Below, one piece after another: positions 12,919-25,289 of a stretch of DNA of 64,000 nucleotides. The translations under genes and the position numbers were made by a program. The stretch is from Nereocystis luetkeana (lineage: Eukaryota; Sar; Phaeophyceae; Laminariales; Laminariaceae), in contig JARUPZ010000037.1 in assembly GCA_031213475.1 (NCBI GenBank), positions 248,001-312,000 of the forward strand, in the 5' to 3' direction. Under the pieces are notes generated by a model. The model made no database searches and was not told the origin of the DNA. It worked only from the letters and a program-made list of their open reading frames with translations. How positions within the stretch are numbered: the first letter of the stretch is position 1; every line of letters begins with the position of its first letter.

Positions 12919-13017
12919 CGGGCGACCATATTAAGTAGGGCCTACGGTACACACGAACACCTACATATTTCGTTGTTATTACGAACAACATTTGGTCCTA
13001 TTTATTATGGTCCTCCG
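12919..13017 (+). mobile_element. 99-bp TA-flanked inverted-repeat element (MITE-like), copy 1
   Basis: Flanked by TA on both sides (12917-12918 and 13018-13019). The left end begins CGGGCGACCATATTAAGTAG and the right end, read inward, begins CGGAGGACCATAATAAATAG, giving inverted repeats of about 25 bp. An inverted relative lies at 25290-25378. TA flanks, terminal inverted repeats and lack of coding capacity are the usual signs of a Tc1/mariner-type non-autonomous element. Confidence 0.75.
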
Positions 13018-13460
13018 TAAAATAGTGTTGAAATTATTTCCGCAATTTCGAAAAAAACAAAAAACAAAATCGGAACACCCGCGGAATTGATTTTGAAAGT
13101 TGCGACACAACTTTAACTTTCCACAACCAAGGCTGTGCAGTTTGATACCTGGTACCTGGTACAGAGAACAGACCACGAGCAGTGCAGCAGTGCAGCAGCA
13201 GCAGTACAGAGTGCAGCAGCATTACCGCAATCTACTGGGAGCACGACATCGTAGTGTCGAACTAGCATCGGCAAGCGCTTGCAGCCGGATACCCTGTGGT
13301 GTTATTGTGTATGCCATCAATGACCCTCTACAGGCCTAGTGAGTCATAACTCGGGAGGTCGATCCGCACCATAAACTTGTGATCGCAGCCTACACTGAAC
13401 GTCTCAAGCGTTGGCATTACTACGCACCGCTGTGAGGTACCAGGCATGTCCCTTGCGCAG

Positions 13461-13667
13461 ACCTCATCAGGTGTGAACGAGGATGATGGGGCACGATCTG
13501 TTGTAGCTACGGCATCAGTGTCGATATCCGCAAGAGATGCTGGAGGGGGCAGGGCTCGGCCCACAGATGTGTCTGAATTTCATGGGCCGGCGGCTCCCTC
13601 AATAAAGCTCCTTACAGCCAAGGAACAAGCAGCGGCCGAGGAAGCAAAGGAGAAACTGGAAAGGATG
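13461..13667 (+). CDS. Candidate isolated exon, unknown
   Basis: An open stretch bounded by a possible acceptor (CTTGCGCAG before 13461) and a possible donor (GATG then GTAAAG after 13667). The peptide is Ser/Ala-rich, then has a charged helix-like piece (AKEQAAAEEAKEKLERM). No family is recognised and no partner exon is obvious nearby, so this may be chance. Confidence 0.2.
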
Positions 13668-14305
13668 GTAAAGGTGCGAACGAATCCGGGCGGGCGGGCC
13701 ATTGCCGGCGGTACAGCTGTACTTTGTGATCAGGCCTACTAATAGCTCATGAAGCCCTTCGAGCCCGCGAAACAGCTGTGCATGTAACCTCCGGGATGCC
13801 AGAACGTATTCTTCAGTAGAAGTTTTGAAAAGGTGGAGTCTTTTACAACAGAGGACTGGTGCATATCAGGTACCAACCTGGTTTGTTTCGGTGTGTTCCA
13901 GACACAGACAGGCAGCACTCACCTGATCCATGGCGGTTCACAGCAATACGAGTACACCCTTGGGTATACTCGTACCTACCTATATGTCATGTAAGCTTAT
14001 ACCCTCGTTTTGCGCACTGTTCTTGAGATGGGAAATACTTAATAGAATGCCGTGCGAGTATGTCGTAAACGGTACCTGGTAAACGATACCGGGACACCTG
14101 CACACTGGCTGCTGGTACTGACTGGTACTGCAGTTGTAATACCAGGTATTATTGTACTTTGTGTTGATAGTGCTGTTCGTACTGATGTAGAGTACGAGTA
14201 TAGGCGTGTGAAGTTGTATTGTTGTTCCGTACGTACTCGTGCTCGTAGCGGGTACGAGTGGTTGTTGGTACCTGGTATATATGTACCAAAGTACCTGGTA
14301 CGGTA
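13668..14305. other. No gene recognised; clustered TACC(A/T)GGTA words
   Basis: Words at 14073, 14140, 14269 and 14292 lie within 230 bp. Frames here are short and full of the codons that TACCTGGTA creates. Confidence 0.5.
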
Positions 14306-15424
14306 TTACAAGGCGCTTCGCTCCGCGGGCGGCCTACGCCGCCCGCTACGCTCGCTCAGAAGGAAAAATACATCAAATTACCATGCGAAGCGGACAGAGG
14401 TCCATGATTGAATATAGGTTTTTATGATGATCGTAGTTGCAAACTGGCGACTTGATAATGCCAAGAGTCCCGCTGCCATGCTTCAGGAGAAACCATCTCG
14501 GACGCCACATACGCTTCGCATCGCGGGCGGTTGCCGCACGTACTTACATACCCCAGGTAGGGTACTTAATTTCTTCTTTTGATATGCTGTACATGTGTAT
14601 ATACGAAAAAGAGAAAGCACAACACGGCACAGCAGCACCGCAAAAACAATGTGAAATGAAACCGAAAAATTCGGGAAGAAAATAAAACCCCCGTCCCTCC
14701 TGTAAAAAAAAACTGCCTGATTGGAACACCTTGCACCGGTCAAATAAAGAAAAAAAAAAGTAGACCTTGTCTCTCAGCCTCGTACGCCGCCCGCCCCTCT
14801 CGCGACCACCTCGCCACCGATTCGGTCCGGGTAAAGCTTTCCTCACTCTCTGCCACAGTCAGCCCCGTCGCCCGCCTCGCGTGGAGCCCGGTGCTCACCG
14901 TGGCCGTCGTTCGCCAGCTCGACAGTATTGGTACTCAGACTGGGAGCTCCCTCTTTCAACTTCAGCGTGGTTGCAAAAATAAGCACCGCTTGAATATAAT
15001 CTTGCAATTTCGAACGATTCTTATATCTCGTACATACTCTATCCAAACTCACAAATGGAGGCCAGACAGAGTCCGTTCATGCATACCTCGTGTCTCGAGG
15101 CACAAGCGACGCCTAGGCACGAAAGCGGCGACCGCGTTCCTTGCTACCCCCCCTCTACCCGCCAGCACCCGCGGACACCCGCGACGGCGCTGGGCGCTCC
15201 TGCGGTGCCGTGCTCGGAGTACACGCACGCACGCGGAAGGAAAGAAGAAAAAAGGAAGAAAGGACCGAGAGTGCCAAGAGAAATAAATGGAGAGAACAAA
15301 GAACCGCTGGTAAGGTCTGGCAAGTAATGAAAGGAGGCGGTTGCGAAGTTGGAGCTCTGAGAGACCAGGGATGCACCAACCGAGCACGCTCAGGGATTTA
15401 GATCTACGAGCAAGTGGTTCTATA
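14306..15424 (+). repeat. Repeat R3, copy A, about 1.1 kb
   Basis: Nearly the whole stretch recurs in opposite orientation at 20872-22243. The left end carries the fold-back GCGGGCGGCCTACGCCGCCC after ACAAGGCGCTTCGCT; the right end carries GAGCACGCTCAG and a GTGGTTCTATAG string. An internal CGAATCGGT/GGTAAAGCTTTCCTCACTC block is strongly conserved between copies. The copies share short frames (for example VRRPPLSRPPRHRFGPGKAF), but these resemble no known protein. Likely a non-coding or eroded mobile element. Confidence 0.75.
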
Positions 15425-16723
15425 GCGCCTCGACCCTTCCGTCCCGCCCTCTCCCTACGTTCGCACGTGAACAATCGGTGGGCATTCGTCAGGGCCCTGT
15501 GCCATCTGGAGCTCCCTTTTTCACGAATTTAATTGATACCTGTAGCACTTTTGACCTTGACCACGTGAGAAGTGCAAAAGGCTTCACACGTACCCTACAG
15601 TTAGTACTAAAAAAAAGGTACCAGGTATAATATAACATTTGTACCATCCTGTAAATGACGTATGTGGCGTAAGGTCCCCCTCGTCTTAGATACCACCCCG
15701 CCACAAAAAAACTCCCCAACGGGTGATAAAAAAAAGCAACACTAAAATCAGAAGGCAATTTTATCACCCCACGTCAAATATCCCCCTGAACCGATACGCT
15801 TCCAAACAGCATAACAACATATCGTCCCCGAGGGGCCTACATATAGACCCCTTTATGGACGGGGAGCGAAGCGAGGCTTGAATCAGTCTCATAGAAATCG
15901 AGCGGAGCGAACTATTAATATTAATTAGCCTACCACAGGCGCGATTTTTTTGGGGAAGACGAGTGCATCTTGCAGTAGCTGTTGTAACCCCCTCGGGGCT
16001 TCAATGGGAAAAATTAAAAATTGACGATATTACTTAAATTGACGATTGCAGCGACGGGAACTGCGTGATTTGTACGTACGTGTGTTCAAGTTATAATGGT
16101 TGAATGCAAGAAGTCGTACGGCACGGATCCCAACCCCCAACACGATCCTACCCATACAGCTGGACGCTTATGGTTGCTGCTTCCTCATTGGTCGTTGCTC
16201 ATACTGCATACCACGGCTATCAATACACGGTTGACACAAATTGTTATCGTTGCTTTGGTCGCTGTTGCGCTGTTGCTATCTTCAACACTCAACACCCAAA
16301 GACACACGCCTCAGGGTTAGGGTTAGCACGTTTTTGGGTTCGTCTTAGCACGTCGAATATTCGTCTGTTCAAGTCTGAATTCGGTTTGAAGTCGTTAAAA
16401 GTCTTTTCCGCAGACCCGTAGTAAATAGGTCCTAAATGTAGCATCTACTTTGGTGCGTTGTATGTTGCATCTGAACAACTACTGCGTGAATCGAAAAAAG
16501 TTGTTCGATTAAAATACGCGGTTGACGATAGGCTTTCCACCGAGGCTACGTTTGTAATCGTCAGGGATACATTGGGATGCCTCTCTCTCCTCGTTTTGGG
16601 CCGATATATTAAGGGCCACAACTGTGATATACCTGGTATTCTTTTCCACGTCTGACATGTGCCTCAGCGCTAAGCACGTGTTGGATTCGTTCCCAGCACG
16701 TCTCGCATTCGTGTTATCCTTTT
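15425..16723. other. No gene recognised
   Basis: Includes a GC-rich string family (TACCACCCCGCCACA at 15691, ATCACCCCACGTC at 15763), one TATTAATA (15913), a short telomere-like CAGGGTTAGGGTTAGC at 16312-16327 and TACC(A/T)GGTA words at 15619 and 16630. None of the frames resembles a gene. Confidence 0.5.
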
Positions 16724-16813
16724 ACTGTAGGACTGCACTCCCATTTTGGGGATGAAATATTAATGCTGAGAGTTTGAGTGGTTTGTCCCCAAAACGGGAC
16801 TGCAGTTCTACAA
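16724..16813. mobile_element. About 80-90 bp fold-back element (MITE-like)
   Basis: The left arm TGTAGGACTGCACTCCCATT continues into TTGGGG. The right arm, read inward, is TGTAGAACTGCAGTCCCGTT continuing into TTGGGG. The two arms match at about 27 of 30 positions around a short AT-rich centre. TA dinucleotides sit at both candidate borders. No coding capacity. Confidence 0.7.
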
Positions 16814-18395
16814 CGCCTGCCCAAGATTTGTTTGTAATCGTGTCGGCAATTGAAGTATTATAGTATTATAGTATTATAGTAAGAGCCCATCCTTTGAAGA
16901 AAAAAAGGGAGACAAGACTGAAGCAAATTACACGTAGCACAAACAACTTGAGAACAAACGAAGTCATCAATACGAACAGTACTACTGATTTGTAGTACCT
17001 TGAAAAACTGTGAGAGCTCCCGCCATGCCAACAGACTCAAACCAAACCAGCATACCACCCCCTATAGTATAATGCGCAAATTCTGCTTTGAAATGCAAAC
17101 GGTGCGGTGGTGAGTAGATACCAGTATGTCGGGATTAGTGGTAGTGCAGTGGTGTGTGCGGTGTGTGCGGTGTGTGGCGGTAAGCTTTGGTTGGAGCGGG
17201 AAGTGGGCGTGTGGGTGTGGCGGGGTCGATCGTGATCTTCACAAACCGTTGAAAGGCAAGGAAGGAATGTAATCCGCGAAATAAACCGGGGGACAGGAGA
17301 CAGGAGGTGTTGCTAAGAGACAAGAAAAACTTTTCAGCGCTCCTAAAGAAGGTTCGTAAGAAGAAAATGTGAGTTAAGGACTCAACTGCTGTGCCCGGTG
17401 GGTTTCCACGGCTCGACGTTGTCGTCCGGATCACCTAAGATGGCCTTAGAGCCCATCTCAACGAAAAACGTTTTTTTATGGTACGAGTCCTCCGCCAATA
17501 TTTGTTTCGTGTGGTTGGATTTGCATCTGATTGGTCGAAAAGTGAATCACCAAGCAGGCATTTAGACTTTTGATTCGATAAACCGAAAAAAAAAAGAATT
17601 CGACGAGAAGGCTTTGGGACTTATTTTGCTCTTCGTGTTATTCACTGTGGGGAGTTGTCCAACTCGACGTGGCATGTTCCCGAAACCGAAGCAAGCCACG
17701 CAAACTTGAGCCGTGTCGTCGACTGCCTCACAGGTGAGATCCACCATCCCCGAGAGACAGGACCACTGGAGCAGCCGCAGCGCGAGGTCCGACGGTCCCT
17801 AGCATAGAGTAGACCATCCGCGGCGCCTCAAAATTTACAAGGCCATCGCAAACCCAGTTTTGCATCCCTCTTTGCCCCGCAAACCAGACATGACCACCGA
17901 ACACATGACGACTTTGCTCAGAAGTCCGATCGCTGTATCCCCGTCGCTGCTGCCTCTTCGCGGTGCCGGCAGAAACAATCGGCTGCTGACCGCGGCACCC
18001 CGGGGAGGATGCGGGCCGTCGCTTGCCTCGTTGGTTGCCCTCGGGTGTTCGTTGACCCCTGCGCGTTATTCGTTTTTTTTTTTCAAATATGGTACTCCTC
18101 GATAGCACGCAAAGGGATACTCTTCACGAATTCTATTGAAATCAAATCGGAGTCATTTTTTCCTATTCGATTATCATGAAAAAAGTTTCTCGTTAAGACG
18201 GGCCCTTAGCTGCGCCTGGCACATCCTAAAACTAATAAAAGACAGGCTAAGCTGCAATATAGCGATTGAGACAAGGCTTTCTCTGGGAAATGAATTGAGT
18301 TCGATTTTTTTCAAGACTCGTCTTGGAGAAGGGGGCCTACGGGGGGCCCACACACAAAAGGGCTAATTGTAGTACCGATATTTTCCGGCAGCGCG
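16814..18395. other. No gene recognised
   Basis: Mixed sequence with a (GTGTGTGCG)n-like patch near 17150 and an ATTATAGT triplication near 16856-16880. A minus-strand open frame at 17728-18108 is compositionally ordinary but resembles nothing known. Confidence 0.5.
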
Positions 18396-18399
18396 TATC

Positions 18400-18900
18400 A
18401 TGGAGAACGACGACAACACCGAACAGGCGCAGACCCCTTCCGGACGGGCGCCCATCCCCGTGGGCCAAACGCAGCTTTGGCCCCTGAGAAGCCAGCTGCC
18501 CCGACACGGTCTTCTTGCGCGTCTCTAGCCATGAGCAGGACCAAGATCGATTCGTTCTTCGTCCGTCCGCAAACCGCCCCTGCTGCACCTGCGCATGGAA
18601 CTCCGGCTGCAGTGCTAAATCGAGCTAGCCACGGCAGCGCATGCCACGCCAGCCACAGCAGTAAGTCCTGCGCCAGCCACAGTGTCTGCGGTCCCGGCAC
18701 AGCTCATCGCGCCTCAAGCCCCAGCATCAGCAGCGCTAGGCCCCCCGTCAGGAGCAGCACTAAGCACTCCGGCAGCAGCAGCGCCAGGCCCCCTGAACGC
18801 AGCAGCGCCAACCCCCCCCTTGATATCACCCCCCGTGCGGCCGGGGTGGGTGTGCGACGTGTGCCGAATATTGCCCATTGCTATCACCCCCCGCCGTAGT
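18400..18900 (+). CDS. Pro/Ala/Ser-rich candidate exon, frame-broken
   Basis: Several plus-strand frames carry peptides such as MSRTKIDSFFVRPQTAP (from 18532) and then a long Ala/Pro-rich run. Starting with an IDSFF-type peptide followed by low-complexity sequence is common at the N-termini of hAT-type transposases, but no BED finger or catalytic core follows and the run changes frame near 18650. Treat as an unidentified, possibly dead first exon. Confidence 0.22.
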
Positions 18901-19013
18901 CACGCCTGAGGAATCACCCCCCGGTGATGTATATTGTTAAGCTCGAATAAAATATGTCAATTGTCACCGGGGTACGTTCTATCAATAGATATAATACCAC
19001 CCCACCACAGGAA

Positions 19014-19063
19014 ACCACCCCGTGAAAAAGCGAAACGCGATTTAGCTACCCCCCGGGGTGGTT
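19014..19063. repeat. Short GC-rich inverted repeat ACCACCCCG...CGGGGTGGT
   Basis: A 50-bp fold-back with nine-base perfect arms. Similar strings recur at 8373-8432, 10672-10686, 15691, 18826-18925 and 18992, suggesting a family of small fold-back elements or fragments of one. Confidence 0.55.
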
Positions 19064-19065
19064 TC

Positions 19066-20871
19066 TTACGTAGTATATGATATACTTCAGTATGTACCAG
19101 TTGTACTGCTGTAACGCTGTAAGAGATTGCGACCTGTGGCTTTTATAAAATTGTACCTGCTACTATGTTTTCATTGGCAAAAGTATATTTTTGTATCAGG
19201 CGGTCGGTACGACTGGGCTATAGCTTTTAGGTGCGACTAAACTAGCTTTTGGCGCCAGAAGGTGACGGAAGGCGACGTACGCACAACGACTAGCCCAAGC
19301 TGGGTACGTTTCAGCGACAGATGGCAGAAGGCGACGTAGGCAACGTTGACTAACCCGAGTAGCTGGCAACATACGACAGAACATGCAGGACGGGCATCTT
19401 CAGCAATCTGTGAACTGACAGCTTAAGACAGCCCCCACCAGGCTTATTTATGTGGTCTTCTTGTCCTTGCTCGCAGTTTGTCACTCACGGGAAAGCCCCG
19501 GTCGCATACGCCTTTGCCTTCGTGTCATAGCTGCCCACCCTGCTGTTGCTGGGGTGTGGCTGTCTGCCGCTGGTGGGCTGTGGTCGTCCGCTTCCAAGAA
19601 AGCTGCACAGACAACTTCGAAGCTTCTGCTGCAGACCCTCCATCGCTGTTGTGTTGTGTTTTCGGTTCATACGAACAATCATCGATCGTTTTGTTGTCAT
19701 TAATTCCAAGTTGTTTTTCCCTCTGCAAAAGCTGTAGGAACTGAATACCTGGTATGTCCGTATGAGCCCAATGGTTATGTTCCTACTATATTCTCAAGTA
19801 GTTATGACCCAATAAAAGCACAGACAGCACAGAGCAGCACCGTTCGCCATCGCCCCAATATCCAACCCAACTACAGCTACAGCAGCAGCAGCAGTACAAC
19901 AGCAATCTGCTCTGTGCAGCATGAAAATACGGGAATAAATATGCGTCAAAAACAGCAGCAATGTTGGCGACGATCGGGAGCAAGCAAACACAGAGCAACA
20001 ACAAACTAGCACTATCGGCAAAAATCAACAGCAAGAGGTATGATGAATACCTACGAGGCTTAGTTTTTTCGGATACCCTCCCTGTACCGACGAGTATGAT
20101 ATACTTGCTTCGACTACGTTGTATATTTTCATTAGTATCAATCCTGATTTCCGCTTTGGGACACAAGAACAAGTAGTCTCCTCGCTCCTGTACGTACAAT
20201 ATTTTACCTGGTACATATATACCTGGCACGTCAAAGTAGCATGTAAGTATATAGTACTATTAATAGTGGCATACTTTTTGGGTCACCCTCTGAAAACCAA
20301 AACCATCAGACTTGAGAATCGTATCTTACTTTGTGCAGCTGGGTTCATTTCCATGCCTACTGTACTTGGAAAAGTAATACCACATAACACCTCATATTGT
20401 CTTTTTTCGTCTACCTGTGGTCGTTACTAACCACTCCGGAGGAAAATATTATAATCTGTACAAATACATCAGCTGTGAGTACAGCAGATTGAATGGTTGA
20501 AACTCATCTTGGCAAGCTGCGAAGCTGCGTGTTTTGTTATTGTCGAAATTACGCCGGCAATTGTCTGAGTGGTGAGCGGTTACGTTGATGTCGACCGAAT
20601 ATTTACGCGTGATTACGGAGAAGCCGAATTTCGAAAAACTTACGCGTGATTACATATATTAATAGAGTGTCTGCACATAATATTTTTGTCTAACAAGGAA
20701 TTCCGTCGGAAAGATAGTCATATTCGAAGGCCTTCTGGCATGCGCATAAATCGGAGACACGAAAAATAGCACAATATTGGATTCTTATTTGAAAAAAACA
20801 CTTGCAGCAGCGGCAACACTCTTGCAGGACCAAACGACCCGAACAGAGGTCGTGCAAGCAGCAGTAGTATA
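19066..20871. other. No gene recognised
   Basis: Contains two TACCTGGTA words (19746, 20205), a decayed TACCTGGCA at 20219, and TATTAATA at 20258 and 20657. Frames overlap on both strands without similarity to known proteins. Confidence 0.5.
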
Positions 20872-22243
20872 GAACTACTTACATATATCTCACTCTCTGA
20901 GCGTGCTCGGTTGGTACATCCCTGGCCTCTCAGAGCTCCCACTTGGAAATCGCCTCCCTTATTACTTACCGGACCTTTCCGGCGGTTCTTCGTTTTCTCC
21001 ATTTCTCTTGGCACTTTCGTTTTTCTTCCTTTTTTCTTATTTGTTTTCTTATTTCGTTCCGTGTGCGTGCGTGTACTCGGAGCACGGCACCGCGGGCGAG
21101 CCCGGCGCCGTCGCGGGTGTCAACGGATGCTGGCGGGTAGAGGGGGGGTTGCAAGGAACGCGGTCGCCGTTTTCGTGGCTAGGCGTTGCGTGTGCCTCCA
21201 GACACAAGGGAACATGAATGGGCTCTGTCTGGCCTCCATTTGTGATTTTGGATAGAATATGCACGAGTCGATAAAGGTCGTTCGGGATTGCAGAATACTA
21301 TTCAAGAGGTGATTATTTTCGCGACCAAGGTGATGTTCACAGAGAGAGCTACGCAGTCTGAGCACCAACATAGTCGAGGTGGCGAACGAGTGCCACGGTG
21401 AGCACCGGGCTTAACGCGAGGCGGGCGACAAGGCTCACTGTGGCAAAGGGTGAGGAAAGCTTTACCCGGACCGAATCGATGACGAGGTGGTCGCGAGAGG
21501 GGCGGGCGGCGTACGAGGCTGAGAAGGAAGCTCTGTTGTTCGATTTTTTTTGTCTTTTTTACTTGTGCAAGGTGTTCCAATCAGGCAGAAAATTTGTACA
21601 TCACGAGACGGAGATTTGTTTTTTTTCCAATATGTTATTTTGCATTTCCGTTGTTTTTGCGGTGCTGCTGTGCCGTGCTGTGCTTTCTCTTTCGTACATA
21701 CAGCAAGCATATCAAAAGAAGAAAATGATTGCCCTACCTGGGATATGTATATGTGTATTCGTCACTTTAAACCGTTATTTCTACCCGTCGACATTCAGCA
21801 CAACCAGTGCCCGTGCCGATTCTTCAATCCTAGAGAGATACCTGGTACAAATTATGTGGTCATAAAACTACGCCACAGAGATACTACGTTGCGACGTATG
21901 CAGTAGGCAGCGGACAATGCGATGACATGTCATCGTACTGGATACGACAGGCGCGACATACCCATTCTATGAAATAGAGAAACGTATGCACGTACGCACG
22001 GCACGTGTGAGCGAGCGTAGCTGGCGGAACCGCCCGCGACACGAATCGTATGTGGCGTCCGAGCTGTTTTTTCCTGAAGCATGACGGCGGGACTCTTGAC
22101 ATTATCAAGTCGCTAGTTTTCAACTAAAAAAACTATGTTCAATCTTGGACCTCTGTCCGCTTCGATTAATTTGATGTGCTTTGCCTTCCTGGGCGAGCGT
22201 AGCGGACGGCGTGGGCCGCCCGCGGAGCGAAGCGCCTTGTAGT
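20872..22243 (-). repeat. Repeat R3, copy B, inverted, about 1.4 kb
   Basis: Opposite-strand partner of 14306-15424. It is longer because it carries about 240 bp (roughly 21745-22010) that copy A lacks; that extra block contains the R5 motif (21776-21822, minus strand) and a TACCTGGTA (21839). The right end reads GGGCCGCCCGCGGAGCGAAGCGCCTTGT, the fold-back end of the family. So an R5-bearing element seems to have inserted into this copy. Confidence 0.75.
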
Positions 22244-22249
22244 ATCTAA

Positions 22250-22930
22250 GTGCACCAGTAGCAGCAGCAGCCAGCTGCAGAAGCAGTAAGCAGCAGCATG
22301 CACCAACAGCAGCAGCAGCAGCAGCACACGGAACGCGAGCATATCATATGGTGCGCGTGTGAAACTTTCATTTGCGAATGTAGGCTGTGATCTTTCTTGC
22401 GCTCCTCGATACTCGGTGTGCTAGCAACACAGCCACAACGAGAAGATCGCCCTCCTTCTTCTTCGATGTCCTCTCTGCCCTAGAAGGGATCGTAGCGGCG
22501 AAGATCAGGAGCGTGGCGGCAAGCAGCAGTAGCGCCTGCAACAGCGCTTGCGGCAGCGCATGCTTGAGGCGGCTCTCTTGTTTGCAGCAGAGCTTGCTTG
22601 TGCAGCAGCGCTCATCGCTTGGAGCAGCGCTCTTCTTGTTTTCAGCAGGGCCCGCCCACCGCAGTTCTTGCTTGTCGCAGCGCTTGCAGCAACAGCACAG
22701 CAACGAACAGCACACTTACTTACAGCAGCAGCAGCAGGAGCGCACTATGCAGTAGTAGCAGCAGTAGCCCCGTGACGTGCAGCAGCAGCTGCAGCAGCAC
22801 CTATCTACTGCTGCAGAAGGAGCAGCACACTACATTCAGTAGTAGCAGTAGTAGTCCGTGACGTGCAGCAGCAGCTGCAGCAGCACCTACCTGCTGCAGC
22901 AGCAGGTAGCAGAGGCATGCAGCATCAACG
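22250..22930. repeat. CAG/CTG-rich low-complexity tract with a tandem duplication
   Basis: CAG triplets in several phases. The block CGTGACGTGCAGCAGCAGCT occurs at about 22771 and again about 85 bp later, together with flanking GCAGTAGTAGCAG sequence. Long poly-Ala, poly-Ser and poly-Gln frames in both directions are products of the triplets. Confidence 0.8.
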
Positions 22931-23576
22931 GCAATAATTCTTCTCGCAGAAACCCGCCGGCAGCAGGCATGGTCCGAGGCCACTCTCGGGGCAAGGTTGG
23001 CCGATCCAAAGGGTCCGGAGAGTTTTCGGCGAACAGACTACTCTAGCGGTCGGATCTCATATAACACGAATATGGCTTTACAGTAGTATAATATGTTTTC
23101 CAAAAATGCGTAAGTTCGTCATTTTATGCAAATTTGATAAGGCTTTTTGATTTGTCGTCAGTAACGAGGGAATAGATGGGCGAAATTCGTACCAGGTAGT
23201 ATTTTTCCTTTTGCGCAGACACTCTAATAGTACCAGGTGGTTTTTGCAGTTATCCCCCGGGGATGATAAAAGTATATCCCCGGTATACCTTGTATGCACT
23301 TGCTTTGCACCGGTACTCAAGTGGCATCATTCGAACACTCAAGACATTATTTTATATTGATATTTTTATAGTCATCGTGTACTGCTGTCAATACGAGGTA
23401 CCGGGTCCAACTATTAATAGGTGCAGCGTTGTTTGCGTCGTGTTCGCTGTACAAAAGCAGGGAGCAGGGAGAAGTAGATGTCATGACACTAGTCGGTGCT
23501 TTACTTTGGTGGGCAAATTTTGTGCGTCATGGCACAGCTTTGGTAGACTCTGGAGGTAACTTTTATGGTGACCCTC

Positions 23577-24010
23577 GGCAGACGACGATCGACAAAACCC
23601 ACGACTCCATCATGAAACCTGAACGGAACGAGTTCACAGTCCTCGCACCTCGGTCGGCGATATGTGGCGTGGGCCTGCCAGTCGTCTGATAAAAACTCAT
23701 GTCGCCACTGGTGTGTAGGAAACAGAATACAAGAACTTCGATCCCTCTCCGATTCCGATTGCAAAAAAAGCAGACCAATTTTCAGGTTTAACATCCATCA
23801 ACAACCCCGACGACTGCATCATGAAATCTGAGCGACGCGCGCTGGTTAAAGGCTCCGACCCACCCTACCGAGTGTCACGCCAAAGTGCTCACGCCTCGGT
23901 CGGTTGTATGTGACGTGGGCCAGCCAGGCGTCTGATTGAAAAAAAAAATGGCCGCAAGTGTGTAGAAAACAGACTACAAAAACTTTTGTCTCTCTCGGAC
24001 GGCAAAACAT
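23577..24010 (+). repeat. R1-related sequence in two tandem diverged copies
   Basis: The order of blocks ATCGACAAAACCCACGACTCC..., CCTCGGTCGGCGATATGTGGCGTGGGCC and GGTGTGTAGGAAACAGA (23577-23776) recurs with changes at 23795-24000. Both resemble parts of the R1 repeat at the window start and at 58890-59326. No gene. Confidence 0.65.
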
Positions 24011-24529
24011 ACAACTATTGGAACGTTTCGGCGAAGAGCGTAGGACGCCGCGGCCAACCTCTCGCCCCCTACATCGTGGATTCCATTCCTAAACCCGAGG
24101 CCACCATGTGCACTCCTTGGCCTTGCCCGGTACGAAGCAGGTCGAACGTGGGTCAATTACATGTCGAAATCGAAGGTCAACCGTCGCGTGACTGGAATTC
24201 CGGCATCGGTACGATGCGATACCGAAACTCGTAAAAAAACGGGTACGGTATCGGTAAATACCGACACCGAAATACCGGACATACATTTTGTCCTCCCTGT
24301 TTCAAAAGGCCCCCATACGGCATATAACAACACTTACAGCCTAAAAGCGAACCACAAAGGACCACAACTCACGACTCCTAGGACGTTTGACCTAAAGTGA
24401 AAAACGAATACCGTAATTCGGTATTGTTTCGGTATTTGTCAACTTGTTGTACAGCAGGGCGTGGTGCGGCACCCGCTCCACGAGCCGTAGCGGAGGTGCG
24501 TTCGCCCGCAGGGGCCGCCGGAAAGTCCC
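24011..24529. other. No gene recognised
   Basis: Includes GGTACGATGCGATACCG-type degenerate repeats near 24205-24280 and the first GC-rich part of the next repeat. Nothing coding is supported. Confidence 0.45.
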
Positions 24530-25245
24530 TGGAGGCCCGCCGGAACCCCCTCCGGGCGACCGCCAGAATCCGACTTTGTTTTTCAACATGTACATATATG
24601 CGTGAATGTCCTTGTCCCCTTATAGACGTGGGGCCGGTTTTCTTGGTTGAACTATTTGCAATATATTTTTCAAGAAAGGAGAAATTGGCGATCAATAAGC
24701 AGTGGTTAATGGTAACCAGGTAGCGATCACAGACACGTTTCGGCGAAAAGCACGCCTGATTTTTTTTCTGCGGCGAAACAGACCCAAAAAAATATTGTGG
24801 CCTGCGGCCAAGAAAAAACGCACATTCGTAGTGCAGGAGCCAAGAAAAAACGCACATTCGTGGTGCAGGGGACCACTCGAGCCCCGCCGGAACCCCGCCA
24901 GAGTCCGATTGTGTCTCAACATGTATTCACCAATATGATGGAAATGTGCGTCTTGCCCGCTCGTGTCATCCTCTATTAGACATGGTGCCGGCCGGGCTTT
25001 ATTAGAATGTTACCAGGGTATGCAAAATTTGCGAAGAAACAAAAACAAAATGGCGATCAATAAGCGAAGTGACCAGGTAGCAATCAGACGCATTTCGGCG
25101 ACCTCCCCCCCGCCGAGAAAATTTCGTCTGCGGGGAAACATACCTAATTTGGTTTTTCGACTGCGACGAAACGGACCTTTTTTCGAATACGGACTAAAAA
25201 AGACGCACTTTTTGTTTTCGCCTGGTTCGGCACACAAAACTCGTG
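24530..25245. repeat. Two diverged tandem copies of a roughly 360-bp repeat
   Basis: The block series GCCGGAACCCC..., CAACATGTA..., TTATAGACGTGG/TATTAGACATGG, GGCGATCAATAAGC, and CAGACACGTTTCGGCGA appears at 24530-24780 and again at 24885-25120. A shorter internal duplication, AAGAAAAAACGCACATTCGT, lies at about 24810 and 24842. No gene recognised. Confidence 0.7.
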
Positions 25246-25289
25246 TGCGGTAAACCGCTCCACGCCTACGGCTCCTGGCGACACTATTA

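Noticed and set aside
16312-16327. Interstitial telomere, with similar strings at 27507 and 30020
   Set aside because: Only about two TTAGGG units each; too short to mean more than chance or a tiny repair insertion.
22368-22861. Ala/Ser/Gln-rich frames on both strands
   Set aside because: Produced by CAG/CTG triplets in several phases; no splice-bounded or unique sequence.
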